Shown here: piece by piece, positions 48,141-56,866 of the stretch
How the letters are laid out: each line of letters starts with the position of its first letter
Numbering within the stretch: position 1 is the stretch's first letter
Source of the DNA: Rhizobium sp. CC-YZS058
GTDB taxonomy: Bacteria; Pseudomonadota; Alphaproteobacteria; Rhizobiales; Rhizobiaceae
DNA: 64,000 bases
Direction of reading: 5' to 3'
Assembly: GCF_034720595.1 (NCBI RefSeq)
Contig: NZ_JAYESJ010000003.1
Coordinates: 248,001-312,000 of the forward strand
Notes under the pieces: generated by a model
Told to the model about the DNA's origin: nothing
Databases searched by the model: none
Seen by the model: the letters and a program-made list of their open reading frames with translations, nothing else
Position numbers and translations under genes: made by a program

Positions 48141-48537
48141 GACGAAGGAATGGCCGCATTTCCGCCTTGTTGCAAAGGCAGTTCTGCGTCCCTCCACCAA
48201 CTGTCTGCTCCAACCCCCTGTCGCCAGGTATTGCGCTCAACCACTTCAGCGTCTGCAAGCTCCGAGGCACAGCTCCGTCATGACGTGTGTACTCGGCGAG
48301 GGATGCCGCTGATCGGTCGACCGCTCGCCGGCCTTGCCGTATGGCATTGCGCAGCGCACCTGCGCCGCTTCGTGAAACTTGTGCCGGTCCCGTTAATCAT
48401 CTGTTAACGAAGTTCGGGCTAGCGTGCGGATCCGGGGAAGAGCAGAGTTCATTGATTCACCCGGGTCTGGCCGATGGTAGGCGTCGATCCAGGTGACAGC
48501 GGTATTGTTCGGTGCTGTCCGGCAATACGGAACGGGA
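48141..48537. other. Intergenic region, 397 bases
   Basis: No convincing gene. A frame at 48150-48407 has poor coding character and no ribosome site. Near the right end an inverted repeat GTTAA/TTAAC (48392-48408) lies in an AT-richer stretch and could mark the promoter region of the exopolysaccharide genes that follow. Nothing else is seen. Confidence 0.5.
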
Positions 48538-48858
48538 ATGATGATGACGTCTGTCTTGTGCATGGCCTATGCGTCGATCGGTTTGATCTTCCTTCTTTTC
48601 GTGATCGTCGAGGGCCGGCGCAACCGGTCGGGGTGGACGCCGCTCCGGATCGGGGGGATCCTTGCCTGTGCGGTGTGGCCCCTGGCCTTGCTTGGCGTCG
48701 TGGCTCTCGTCCTGGTCCAGAAGAGTTCCGCGCCCCTGGCGCGTCGCCGGCGCATCGCCATGCCGGTCGAGCGGCCGCTTGATCGGGCCGAGCGGCACTA
48801 TCGCCGGATCGAACGCGCCGAGCCGGAGCGCCGGCTGCGTCAGCACGGCGCGCGATGA
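48538..48858 (+). CDS. Hypothetical small membrane protein, 106 residues
   Basis: Two hydrophobic segments (TSVLCMAYASIGLIFLLFVI and GILACAVWPLALLGVVALVL) are followed by a basic cytoplasmic tail rich in Arg and Glu (ERPLDRAERHYRRIERAEPE). The start is one of three consecutive ATG codons at 48538-48546. Its stop overlaps the deacetylase start (ATGA), so it is likely a partner in exopolysaccharide synthesis. No family recognised. Confidence 0.55.
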   Translation: MMMTSVLCMAYASIGLIFLLFVIVEGRRNRSGWTPLRIGGILACAVWPLALLGVVALVLVQKSSAPLARRRRIAMPVERPLDRAERHYRRIERAEPERRLRQHGAR

Positions 48859-49904
48859 GCCTCTCGCGCAGGCTTCGCCTGGTCGAACCGGCGAAGTTTG
48901 CCGCCAAGACGATCATCCTCGAAGCCGCTTCGCTCGCGGCGGGCTTTCGCGGGTCCACACCGCCTGGACCAAGCGGGCTGATCCTTACGCTCCACCATGT
49001 ACGCCCAAGACCAAGCGAAGCCTTCGATCCCAACGGGCACCTGAGCGTCACGCCGGAATTTCTCGATGTGACGATCGCGGAGCTCGCAGCACTCGGCTAC
49101 GAGATCATCCCGATCGACGCCCTGCTGCAAAGACTGTCCGCGCCGGACGGGAGGCCCTTCGCGGTCGTCACGCTCGATGATGGCTATCGCGACAATGTCG
49201 TACATGCCTTACCGGTCTTCGAGCGGCACGCTGCGCCGTTCACCGTCTTTGCCTGCACCGGTTTCATTCGCCGAACCCACAGCATGTGGTGGGAAACGGC
49301 GCTCGCCCTGGTCCGCTCCCAGGCGCAGCTTGCACTCGATTTCGGTGAGGGTGCCGTGCTCCTGCCTGTGACGCGCGACAGCGAGCGGCAGCGGGCCTTC
49401 GATATGATCGGCCGGGCTGTCATGCAGGGCGACGAGGCGCGGGCGATTGCCGTGCTCGATGCGGCGGCGCGCAAGGCAGGGATCGACCCCTTGTCCTTCG
49501 TCGACGCGCAGATCCTCGATGAGAGCGAGCTGCAGGCCCTTGCGCGTCACCCGCTCGCGACGATCGGAGCCCATTCCGTCAGCCACAGGGCCATGGCACG
49601 GCTTTCCCCCGCCGAACTTTACGAGGAAATTTCGGTCTCGCGCCAGGTGTTGACCGATCTGCTTGGCATGGCGCCCTCCGCCTTCGCCTTTCCCTACGGC
49701 CATCACGCGCAGGCGGGGCCGCGCGATTACCGGGCCTTACGCGAACTCGGCTTCACGATCGGCGTCACGACGGTGCAGGCGCGGCTGACCGACGCCGACC
49801 AGAAGCGTTTGACGGCCCTTCCGCGCATCAATCTCGATGGGCGCTGGCAGAAACGGCGTTATATCCGCGGGCTCGTCTCCGGCCTTGCCTTCAAACGCGG
49901 CTGA
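48855..49904 (+). CDS. Polysaccharide deacetylase (NodB-type, CE4)
   Basis: A 349-residue enzyme with the NodB motifs TLDDGYRDN near residue 105 (catalytic Asp and metal-binding Asp) and IGAHSVSHRAMARL near 235 (metal-binding His pair), plus FAFPYGHH. Such enzymes remove acetyl groups from amino sugars in polysaccharide or peptidoglycan. No signal peptide is evident, so it may act on a cytoplasmic lipid-linked intermediate. It is followed by a good terminator. Confidence 0.85.
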   Translation: MSLSRRLRLVEPAKFAAKTIILEAASLAAGFRGSTPPGPSGLILTLHHVRPRPSEAFDPNGHLSVTPEFLDVTIAELAALGYEIIPIDALLQRLSAPDGRPFAVVTLDDGYRDNVVHALPVFERHAAPFTVFACTGFIRRTHSMWWETALALVRSQAQLALDFGEGAVLLPVTRDSERQRAFDMIGRAVMQGDEARAIAVLDAAARKAGIDPLSFVDAQILDESELQALARHPLATIGAHSVSHRAMARLSPAELYEEISVSRQVLTDLLGMAPSAFAFPYGHHAQAGPRDYRALRELGFTIGVTTVQARLTDADQKRLTALPRINLDGRWQKRRYIRGLVSGLAFKRG

Positions 49905-49975
49905 AAGTCGGGCGTATCCCTGTAAAAGGTCATTCGAGGGCTTTTCTTCGTTCGTGAAATCGTTGATGGTCGATC

Positions 49976-50018
49976 CGCCGGTCTGCGCGGCAGACCGGCG
50001 CTTATTTTATTCTTTTTC
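49976..50018 (+). terminator. Intrinsic terminator after deacetylase
   Basis: A perfect 11-base-pair stem (CGCCGGTCTGC 49976-49986 with GCAGACCGGCG 49990-50000) around a 3-base loop is followed by a U-rich tail (50001-50018). It ends the transcript of the deacetylase and separates it from the flippase gene. Confidence 0.85.
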
Positions 50019-50096
50019 TATCCGATCCCGCGCGTATTCGTCGTTTCGTCAATCGCGCTCAGTATTGTGTTTTATTTCTAGATTGGACGAAGTCGC

Positions 50097-51470
50097 TTGG
50101 CGCTGGACACTGCGGAGAAAATCAACCCCTTCCGTCGGCGTGCCGCGGCGGGTGGCCTGCTGACGATCGGCGCCTTCGGGCTGACGGTCGTCCTGCGCTT
50201 CGGGACGAATGTCGTTCTGTCGCGGCTCGTCGCGCCGGAAATCTTCGGCATTGCGGCGATCATCAACACGCTGAAGACCGGGGTCGAGCTGATCACCGAT
50301 GTCGGGATCGGCCAGAGCGTTGTGCGCAATGCCAAGGGCGGCGACCCGACCTTCTACAACACCGCCTGGACCGTGCAGGCGATGCGCGGCCTGGCGCTGT
50401 TCGTCATCCTCTTCGTGATGGCCTTTCCGCTGTCGCAGTTCTACGGCATTTCCGCCGGCGCCATCCAGCTCGGCGCCTTGACGCTGCTGCTCCTCGGCCT
50501 CTCCTCGACCTCGCTCTTCCTTCTGCAGCGCGACCTCAAGGTCGGGCGGCTGAACAGTTTCGATCTGTGCATGGATCTGGCCGGCTCGGCGCTCGTCATC
50601 CTTCTGACCTATCTCAGCCCAACGATCTGGGGTCTGGTGATCGCCAGCGTGCTTGCCGCATCCGTGCGCCTCGTGGCGAGCCACGCGATCGTGCCGCGCC
50701 ACGCCCGCAACCGGTTCATGCTCGACCGGCGTCACCTGAACGAAATCCTCTCCTTCGGGAAATGGATCTTCGTCTCCTCGCTGCTGGCCTTCTTCTGCGC
50801 CAATTTCGACAAGCTCTATCTCGCCTATTCCATGCCGCTCGCCATCCTCGGCATCTACGGCATCGCCCGCAATATTGCCGATCTCCCGGTCATGCTGATG
50901 GGGCGGCTTGGTCATCTCGTGCTGTTTCCGCTGATCGCGTCGCATTCGCAGGACAGCAGCGTCGATGTGCGCGAGCAGCTCCGACCGATCCGGTTGAAGG
51001 TTCTCTCGGTGGCGGCGCTGGCCATCGGGTTCGGTGTTTCCGTGTCCGACCTTGCTGTCGATCTCGTTTATGATCCGCGGTATCAGGAGGCGGGATGGAT
51101 GCTGTCCCTGTCGCTCCTCGGCGCCTGGGCCGCCATCCTGTGTACGGTCAACGAATATTCCGTGCTCGGCATGGGGCGCCCGGTCTATGGCGCGACGGCG
51201 AACCTGTTGAAGCTCGGCTGCATGCTGGTCGGTCTGCCGCTCGCCTTTGCGCTTTCCGGGCTCGAAGCGGTCATTCTGGTAATTGCCGGCTGCGAGGCCG
51301 TTCGCTACCTGCCGATCGCCATTGGCCAGCGCCGGCTTAAACTGTCGTTCCTGCGCCAGGACATCATGCTGTCGATCCTGATGCTCTGCATGGTGGCTGC
51401 CGTGCTGTCCGTTCGGCATGCGGCCGGTTACCCATATCCGCTGGAAACGATCTTTCCGGCTTTCCTTTAG
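50097..51470 (+). CDS. Oligosaccharide flippase, Wzx-like
   Basis: A 457-residue polytopic membrane protein with about 12 hydrophobic segments and the polysaccharide-exporter opening AAAGGLLTIGAFGLTVVLRF, then LVAPEIFGIAAIINTLKTGV. It would flip the lipid-linked repeat unit across the inner membrane. The start is a TTG at 50097: no ATG occurs in frame until well inside the conserved region and an in-frame stop lies upstream at 50079. It follows a terminator, so it needs its own promoter in 50019-50096. Confidence 0.85.
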   Translation: MALDTAEKINPFRRRAAAGGLLTIGAFGLTVVLRFGTNVVLSRLVAPEIFGIAAIINTLKTGVELITDVGIGQSVVRNAKGGDPTFYNTAWTVQAMRGLALFVILFVMAFPLSQFYGISAGAIQLGALTLLLLGLSSTSLFLLQRDLKVGRLNSFDLCMDLAGSALVILLTYLSPTIWGLVIASVLAASVRLVASHAIVPRHARNRFMLDRRHLNEILSFGKWIFVSSLLAFFCANFDKLYLAYSMPLAILGIYGIARNIADLPVMLMGRLGHLVLFPLIASHSQDSSVDVREQLRPIRLKVLSVAALAIGFGVSVSDLAVDLVYDPRYQEAGWMLSLSLLGAWAAILCTVNEYSVLGMGRPVYGATANLLKLGCMLVGLPLAFALSGLEAVILVIAGCEAVRYLPIAIGQRRLKLSFLRQDIMLSILMLCMVAAVLSVRHAAGYPYPLETIFPAFL

Positions 51471-51558
51471 GGATGACTGGACGTTTGGGGCGGGTGGATC
51501 CTTTGGTGCGTGAGGGGCGCGGCCGGTCGGGCGGCGCGAGGGAATGCGAGGGCAGGGC

Positions 51559-52542
51559 ATGGACGGACAGTCTTCACTTGGAATCGTTGTCATCGGCCGC
51601 AATGAGGGGCAGCGCCTGATCGACTGCCTGACCTCTCTCGGTCCCCACATCGTCCGAACCATCTATGTCGATTCCGGCTCCACCGATGGCAGCGTCGCTG
51701 CGGCGGAAGGTCTGGGCGCGCGAACCCTGCGGCTGGATATGTCGGCCGGTTTCACGGCTGCACGGGCGCGCAATGCCGGCTTCGCGGCCCTGACGAGCGC
51801 CGTGCCGGAGATCACGATGGTGCAGTTCGTCGATGGCGACTGCATGGTCGATGAGGACTGGCTGGCGCGGGCCGCGCAGGAACTCGACGATCACGCGGAT
51901 CTGGCCGTGGTCTGCGGACGGCGTCGCGAACGGTTTCCGGAGGCGACGATCTACAACTGGCTCTGCGACCGGGAGTGGGACACGCCGATCGGCGAGGCGG
52001 ACGCCTGCGGCGGCGACGCGCTGTTCCGTCGCTCTGCCTTCGAGGCGGCGCGGGGCTATCGCGAAGACCTGGTGGCGGGCGAGGAACCGGAACTCTGCCT
52101 CCGGCTTCGCCGCCAGAACTGGAAGATCCGGCGCATCGATGCGGAGATGACGCTGCATGACGCCGCAATCACGCGCTTTCGCCAATGGTGGCGTCGGTCC
52201 GTGCGCGCCGGGCATGCCTATGCCGAGGTCTCCTGGAGATATCGCGGGTCGGCGGATGCGATCTGGACGACGAACACGCGGCGCGCGTTGCTGTGGAGCG
52301 CGCTGCTACCGGCGGCCCTGCTGCTCGCTCTTCTCGTGGGGCCCGTGGCGCTTCTTCTTCTGCTTGCCTATCCGGCGCAGATCGCCCGCCTCGCCTTGAA
52401 GGGTGGCTGGCGGGAGGCGCGGCACTGGCAGGCCGGCCTCTTCAGCGTCCTCGGCAAGTTTGCCGAGGCGGAGGGCATCGCCCGCTTCCACCTGCGGCGC
52501 CTGCAAAACCGCCGCAGCCAGTTGATCGAATACAAGAGCTGA
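51559..52542 (+). CDS. GT2 glycosyltransferase
   Basis: A 327-residue family 2 transferase with a GT-A fold: LGIVVIGRNEGQRLIDCLTS at the N-terminus, IYVDSGSTDGSV, the DxD region MVQFVDGDCMVDEDW near residue 90 and a later acidic EEPELCLRLRR. The C-terminus has one or two membrane segments (ALLPAALLLALLVGPVALLL), so it is membrane-attached. Starts at 51559 or 51544 are both possible. It probably builds the exopolysaccharide repeat unit. Confidence 0.87.
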   Translation: MDGQSSLGIVVIGRNEGQRLIDCLTSLGPHIVRTIYVDSGSTDGSVAAAEGLGARTLRLDMSAGFTAARARNAGFAALTSAVPEITMVQFVDGDCMVDEDWLARAAQELDDHADLAVVCGRRRERFPEATIYNWLCDREWDTPIGEADACGGDALFRRSAFEAARGYREDLVAGEEPELCLRLRRQNWKIRRIDAEMTLHDAAITRFRQWWRRSVRAGHAYAEVSWRYRGSADAIWTTNTRRALLWSALLPAALLLALLVGPVALLLLLAYPAQIARLALKGGWREARHWQAGLFSVLGKFAEAEGIARFHLRRLQNRRSQLIEYKS

Positions 52543-52555
52543 GCACGGTGCCGGC

Positions 52556-53800
52556 TCAGCCGGCGTTGACGACCGAGCGTTGAAAGAGCGAGCGAAGCGT
52601 TGTCGCCAGCGTCGTCAGATCATGCATCCGCTCGACCCGGGCCCGCCCGGTCCGACCCATGGTGGCGAGCGTTTCGCTGGAGCAGGTCAGGCAGTCGGTG
52701 AAGGCCTCGGCGAGTTGTTCGTCATTGCCGGGCTCGACAAGCCAGCCACAGCTTTCATCGACCAGCTCGGGAATCCCGGCGACGCGGGTGGTGATGGCGG
52801 GGCGGGCGAGCGCCAGTGCTTCCATCAACACCACAGGCAAGCCTTCGGCATAGCTCGGCAACAGAAGCGCCCGGCTTTCGCTGATCATGCGCCGAACCTC
52901 GGGGTTGGATGCCCAGCCATGGATGGTGACCATATCCTCGACCCCATGCCGGCGAATTTCCGCCTCGATCTCAGGCCGGCTTTCCCCATCGCCGACGAGC
53001 ACGACCCGCATGTTCGGGAACCGATCCTTTACCCGGGCCACGGCGGCCGGAATATGGACCTGGCCTTTGGCCGCGCAGAGACGGCCGACGCAGACGATCG
53101 ACTGGTTGTGCTCGGGATCGCTCGGTTCGCTCGGCTGGAAGTCCTGAAGCCGCAGGCCGCAGCGCGCAATGGCGATCTTCGTCGCGTCCGCGGGCGTTTC
53201 CGAGAGGGCCTGCAGGCGCGAACGACAATAGTCGGAAATCGCGACCACAAAGGCCGCATTCTTGATTTTCTTCGAAAAACTGAGCCGGCCGGGGTCGATG
53301 AATTCGTCCGGACCATGCGCGGTGAAACTGTAGGCGGCGCCGCCGAGCGCATGGGCGAGCATGACGACAGACGCAGAGTTCGTGGCGTAATGGGCGTGGA
53401 CATGGCGGATGCCGTGTCGCGCCGCCTGCTGCCGGAAGTAGACGGCCTGCAGCAGGTAGGCGCAATGTGGAACCACCTGCCATCCCGCATTGCGCATCAG
53501 CGTGAGCCAGAGGGGAACAGTTCGCGCGAGCCCGAGCGGGTTCGTCAGCAGCTCCTTGCCGAAGGCCGCCAGCAGCGCGCGGTGGTTGCCCGCCAGGATA
53601 TAGGTCACCTTCTCCTGCTCGCGGCGGTCATTCTCGTCGACCAGCGTTCCGTCGAAGGGACGGACCGCAAAGCGGCGAATGCTGAATCCGAGCTGCTCGA
53701 CGGCCTCGATCTCCCGGCGGATGAACGTGGCGCTGGGAACGGGGTAGGTGTTGAGCAGATAGGCGACGGAGGTGTCCGGTTTTACAAGGCGGGCGTCCAC
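52556..53800 (-). CDS. GT4 glycosyltransferase
   Basis: A 414-residue GT-B transferase. It has VAYLLNTYPVPSATFIRREI at the N-terminus, HAHYATNSASVVMLAHALGG near residue 135, a donor site SIVCVGRLCAAKGQVHIPAA near 230 and the EX7E motif YAEGLPVVLMEALALARP near 310. The GTG start at 53800 lies one base after the stop of the ExoP-like gene, so the two are coupled. Part of the minus-strand half of the exopolysaccharide cluster. Confidence 0.9.
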   Translation of the reverse strand: MDARLVKPDTSVAYLLNTYPVPSATFIRREIEAVEQLGFSIRRFAVRPFDGTLVDENDRREQEKVTYILAGNHRALLAAFGKELLTNPLGLARTVPLWLTLMRNAGWQVVPHCAYLLQAVYFRQQAARHGIRHVHAHYATNSASVVMLAHALGGAAYSFTAHGPDEFIDPGRLSFSKKIKNAAFVVAISDYCRSRLQALSETPADATKIAIARCGLRLQDFQPSEPSDPEHNQSIVCVGRLCAAKGQVHIPAAVARVKDRFPNMRVVLVGDGESRPEIEAEIRRHGVEDMVTIHGWASNPEVRRMISESRALLLPSYAEGLPVVLMEALALARPAITTRVAGIPELVDESCGWLVEPGNDEQLAEAFTDCLTCSSETLATMGRTGRARVERMHDLTTLATTLRSLFQRSVVNAG

Positions 53801-53801
53801 G

Positions 53802-55424
53802 TCATGCCTTCTTTGCCAGCAGCTTCTGCTTCGTCAGCAGCGTTGCATCCGGCGAGAAGACCCGCCGCATCTTGCGCGCGCGCACCCGGTTCAAGATCGC
53901 CCCGCCGAGCCTGTCCTTGACGGACGGCACGAGAGCAAGAGCGGATCTGAGTTCCGCTTCCGTTACCTTGCCCCACTGGACGACATGGAACAGGCCGTCG
54001 AGATGGTTGGACGCAGCCAGAATATCGCCGCTGGCGATCATCGGCGGGAGATCGAAGACGATGACGTCATACTGCTCCATGCCCGTGGCGAAACGATCGA
54101 TGCCGCCCGACCACAGCACTTGGGAAACCTGGCCACGGTCGGCCTCGAGATCGAGCGGCAGCACGTCGTAGCTCACGCCGGCATCGCGGCAGGTGAAGGC
54201 GCTGATCGGCTGGGTCTTGCTTGCCAGGAAGGCCAGGAGGCCACGGCCGGCAGCCGGCGAAATCTCCTGGCTGATCGTCGGATTGTAGGGCTGGGCGTCG
54301 ACCAGCAGCACCTTCTTGCCCGCATTGGCCATCAACGCGGCGAAATTGGTCGCCATCAGCGTCTTGCCTTCGCCGGGGAGGGTAGAGGTGAAGCCGACCA
54401 TGCGAAGGCGTGCACCAAGACCCGCGCCTTCGGCGATGACCGCGGCCTGGCGGAGCGACTGCCAGAGCGGGGAAAACCTGTCCTGCAGCACCTTGTTCTT
54501 GAGCTTGTCATGTGTGCCGCGCAGCGAGGGGATCATGCCGATGCAGGCGATGCCGCTGCTGTTGCGAAGCTGCTCGGGCGAGCGGATGGTCGTGTCCAGA
54601 AGTTCGCGGACAAGGGCGACGAACACGGCGATGGTGAAGCCGATCATCGCGGCCACGATGACCATCAGCAGCCCGGACATTCCGTCCTTGTTGGTGGGTA
54701 CGGCTGCGGCCGAGAGGATGCGCGCCTTGGGGCCGACTTCCTGAAGACGCGTGCGCAACCAGCTGCTGCCCGACTGGGCGCTATCGACGCGGTCAGCGTC
54801 GACCTTCGCGATGTATTTCTGCGCGATCTCGTTGGCGATGACGGTGGCGTTCGTCGCGGAGGTGTCGGTGAAGCGGATATCGAGCAGATCGCTCTGGCCG
54901 ATGCGCGTCACCGACAGGCTCTCGGCAAAGGCGCGCAGCTGTGCGGCACGCTGGGTCTCGCCGGTCTCAACCTCCGGCTCGCGGGACACCACGGTGCCCA
55001 GCAGACCGACGATGGACTCCTTGACCGTATCGATCAGCCCCGGTTCGGACGGCGGCGGGGCGATCTTCAGGCTGTCGATGACACTCTCGGCCACGGCCTT
55101 GGAATTGACGATCTGAACCTGCGTATCGACGAAGCTCGGATCGAACTGGGATTCCGCGAAATAAGCGTCCTCGCGGCCGCTCATCGAGAGGCGAAGATTG
55201 GTGACCTGAACAGTGGTCGAGGCGGAATAGGTCGGCGTGCGCAGCAGGACCAGCACGATCGCCACCAGAACGGCAGCGGCCGTGATGCCGGCGATCAGAG
55301 CCGGCTGGCCGATGATCGTCTGCAGGATCCATTTCCAATTGTAACGGGACGGCACGGTCTCCGTGGCCGTTTCCCACAGCGACTGCGGCGGTGCGGCTGC
55401 GATGGTTTGATTGGAATGTCTCAC
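53802..55424 (-). CDS. ExoP/Wzc-like chain-length protein with degenerate kinase site
   Basis: A 540-residue inner-membrane protein. A first helix (LIAGITAAAVLVAIVLVLLR near residue 50), a periplasmic Wzz-type region of about 200 residues and a second helix (LLMVIVAAMIGFTIAVFVAL near 265) frame a cytoplasmic BY-kinase-like domain. Walker A is intact (STLPGEGKT) and Walker B is VIVFDLPP. Walker A' reads VLLVDAQPYNP, so the usual second Asp and the Arg are missing, and there is no C-terminal tyrosine cluster (it ends KQKLLAKKA). It probably controls chain length without being an active tyrosine kinase. Confidence 0.85.
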   Translation of the reverse strand: MRHSNQTIAAAPPQSLWETATETVPSRYNWKWILQTIIGQPALIAGITAAAVLVAIVLVLLRTPTYSASTTVQVTNLRLSMSGREDAYFAESQFDPSFVDTQVQIVNSKAVAESVIDSLKIAPPPSEPGLIDTVKESIVGLLGTVVSREPEVETGETQRAAQLRAFAESLSVTRIGQSDLLDIRFTDTSATNATVIANEIAQKYIAKVDADRVDSAQSGSSWLRTRLQEVGPKARILSAAAVPTNKDGMSGLLMVIVAAMIGFTIAVFVALVRELLDTTIRSPEQLRNSSGIACIGMIPSLRGTHDKLKNKVLQDRFSPLWQSLRQAAVIAEGAGLGARLRMVGFTSTLPGEGKTLMATNFAALMANAGKKVLLVDAQPYNPTISQEISPAAGRGLLAFLASKTQPISAFTCRDAGVSYDVLPLDLEADRGQVSQVLWSGGIDRFATGMEQYDVIVFDLPPMIASGDILAASNHLDGLFHVVQWGKVTEAELRSALALVPSVKDRLGGAILNRVRARKMRRVFSPDATLLTKQKLLAKKA

Positions 55425-55502
55425 GTCCAGTCCTTTCCGGCCCTCAAAAACCAGCCGTGCTCAGTATAATATTGGCGGTCCGGAGCCCGGACCCTTGAAA
55501 AA

Positions 55503-56774
55503 TCAGTTCGAGCCGGCCGGCGGCGTGGTGATCGAGGCCGACTGCGTTTTCGGCAGAACCCGCTCCACCTTGACGATATCACCGGGGAGCACGCGGGTGA
55601 CTTCGCTTGCCTCGATCTGCACCGTCGCATCGCCCTGCAGGCGGACGATCGTGTAGGTGAGAACCGGGGTCGCTTCCTCGCTCTCGTCCTGCGCCAGATC
55701 AGCCGAATAGTTCGAGGCCGACTGCAGGAGCGATTTCAGCGAACCTTCCTGCTTTTCGATTTCGAGCAGCTGCGACTTGATCGACTGCAACCCGCCCATG
55801 GCGTCCGACTTGCGGGTGCCTTCGAGTTCGACCAATTGCCCGGTGACCTCGTTCAGGTCCTTCTCGGCGCGCAGGCGGCGGATTTCGAGATCGCCTAGTT
55901 CGTTGCGCACCTCGGACAGCGTCCGCTCCATCGGATAGAGCCGGTTGGAGGCGAGACCGCGCTTGGTCAGGCTGCGGACATTTTCGAGCTCGACCTTCGC
56001 CGCCTCGATATTGTCCTTGCCGACGGCGATCTGGTCGGCGAGCGAATTGACCTCGCGCGTATGGATCTCCTTGGAGGCCTCCAGCGCCCGCTTCTGATCC
56101 TGGAAGCGCTGCAGGCGGACATCGAAAAGCAGTTTCTGGCCGCTCATGGCGCGAACGAATTCGACCGGTGCGTTCGGCGGCGGGCTCGGGAACACGGTGT
56201 CGCCCGCCGCTTCCAGCGTCAGTCGCTGCCGTTCCGCCTCAAGATCGAGCTTGCGGGATTTGAGAAGCGACAGCTGGCCGACCGAATTGATCGCCGAGGC
56301 ATCGAGCGCCCATTCGCCACCGCGCACGCTGCGGTAAAGACCGCCCGCCAGGCTGAGCGCGTTCAAGACGACCATGCCCGGCCGGTAGGAATATTCGCCG
56401 GGCGTCGCAACCTGTCCCAGAATGTAGAAGGGCCGGTAGGAAGCGATGTCGACCGCCGTGTCCGGCGGATCCTTCAGCGCGCCCTTTTCCTGCAGGCGCC
56501 GCGAGATCGTGGCGGCCAGCTCACCGGTGAGGAGCCCCATGGCCTTGATTTCGCCGACGATCGGCAGCGAAACCTGTCCATCGGCGCCCACGGTGAACTC
56601 GCCCGTCAGGGCCGGCCACTCGGAAACATGGATCTTCAGCTTGTCCTGCACGCCCAGCCGATAGGTCTCCGCCTGGGCGCCGGTGACGCCGAGAAAGCTG
56701 ACGGCCAGCGCCAGGCCGCTGACCGTCAGGCGGCGGAGTGTGGTTGCGAAAGAGGCGGATGTCGGACTGCTCAT
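55503..56774 (-). CDS. Polysaccharide export protein, ExoF/Wza-like
   Basis: A 423-residue exported protein with a signal peptide (RLTVSGLALAVSFLGVTGAQ, cleaved around AQAE) and a Poly_export domain (YRLGVQDKLKIHVSEWPALT, then VSLPIVGEIKAMGL). A SLBB-like segment follows (FYILGQVATPGEYSYRPGM). Residues 215-350 form a long coiled coil, as in ExoF, which may compensate for the short ExoP-like partner. The ATG at 56774 has a GGAG site; the GTG at 56798 is rejected. It would form the periplasmic/outer-membrane part of the export path. Confidence 0.88.
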   Translation of the reverse strand: MSSPTSASFATTLRRLTVSGLALAVSFLGVTGAQAETYRLGVQDKLKIHVSEWPALTGEFTVGADGQVSLPIVGEIKAMGLLTGELAATISRRLQEKGALKDPPDTAVDIASYRPFYILGQVATPGEYSYRPGMVVLNALSLAGGLYRSVRGGEWALDASAINSVGQLSLLKSRKLDLEAERQRLTLEAAGDTVFPSPPPNAPVEFVRAMSGQKLLFDVRLQRFQDQKRALEASKEIHTREVNSLADQIAVGKDNIEAAKVELENVRSLTKRGLASNRLYPMERTLSEVRNELGDLEIRRLRAEKDLNEVTGQLVELEGTRKSDAMGGLQSIKSQLLEIEKQEGSLKSLLQSASNYSADLAQDESEEATPVLTYTIVRLQGDATVQIEASEVTRVLPGDIVKVERVLPKTQSASITTPPAGSN

Positions 56775-56866
56775 GAATGGTCTCCAGAGCTGCTGCACTA
56801 AAATGAAGGCCGAGCATGCTCTGCCAGATGTACTGAAATGCGTCTTAAGTATCGAGCAATGAGAAT

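Noticed and set aside
48150..48407. A possible 85-residue gene in the gap before the exopolysaccharide cluster
   Set aside because: No ribosome site, odd amino-acid composition and no domain.
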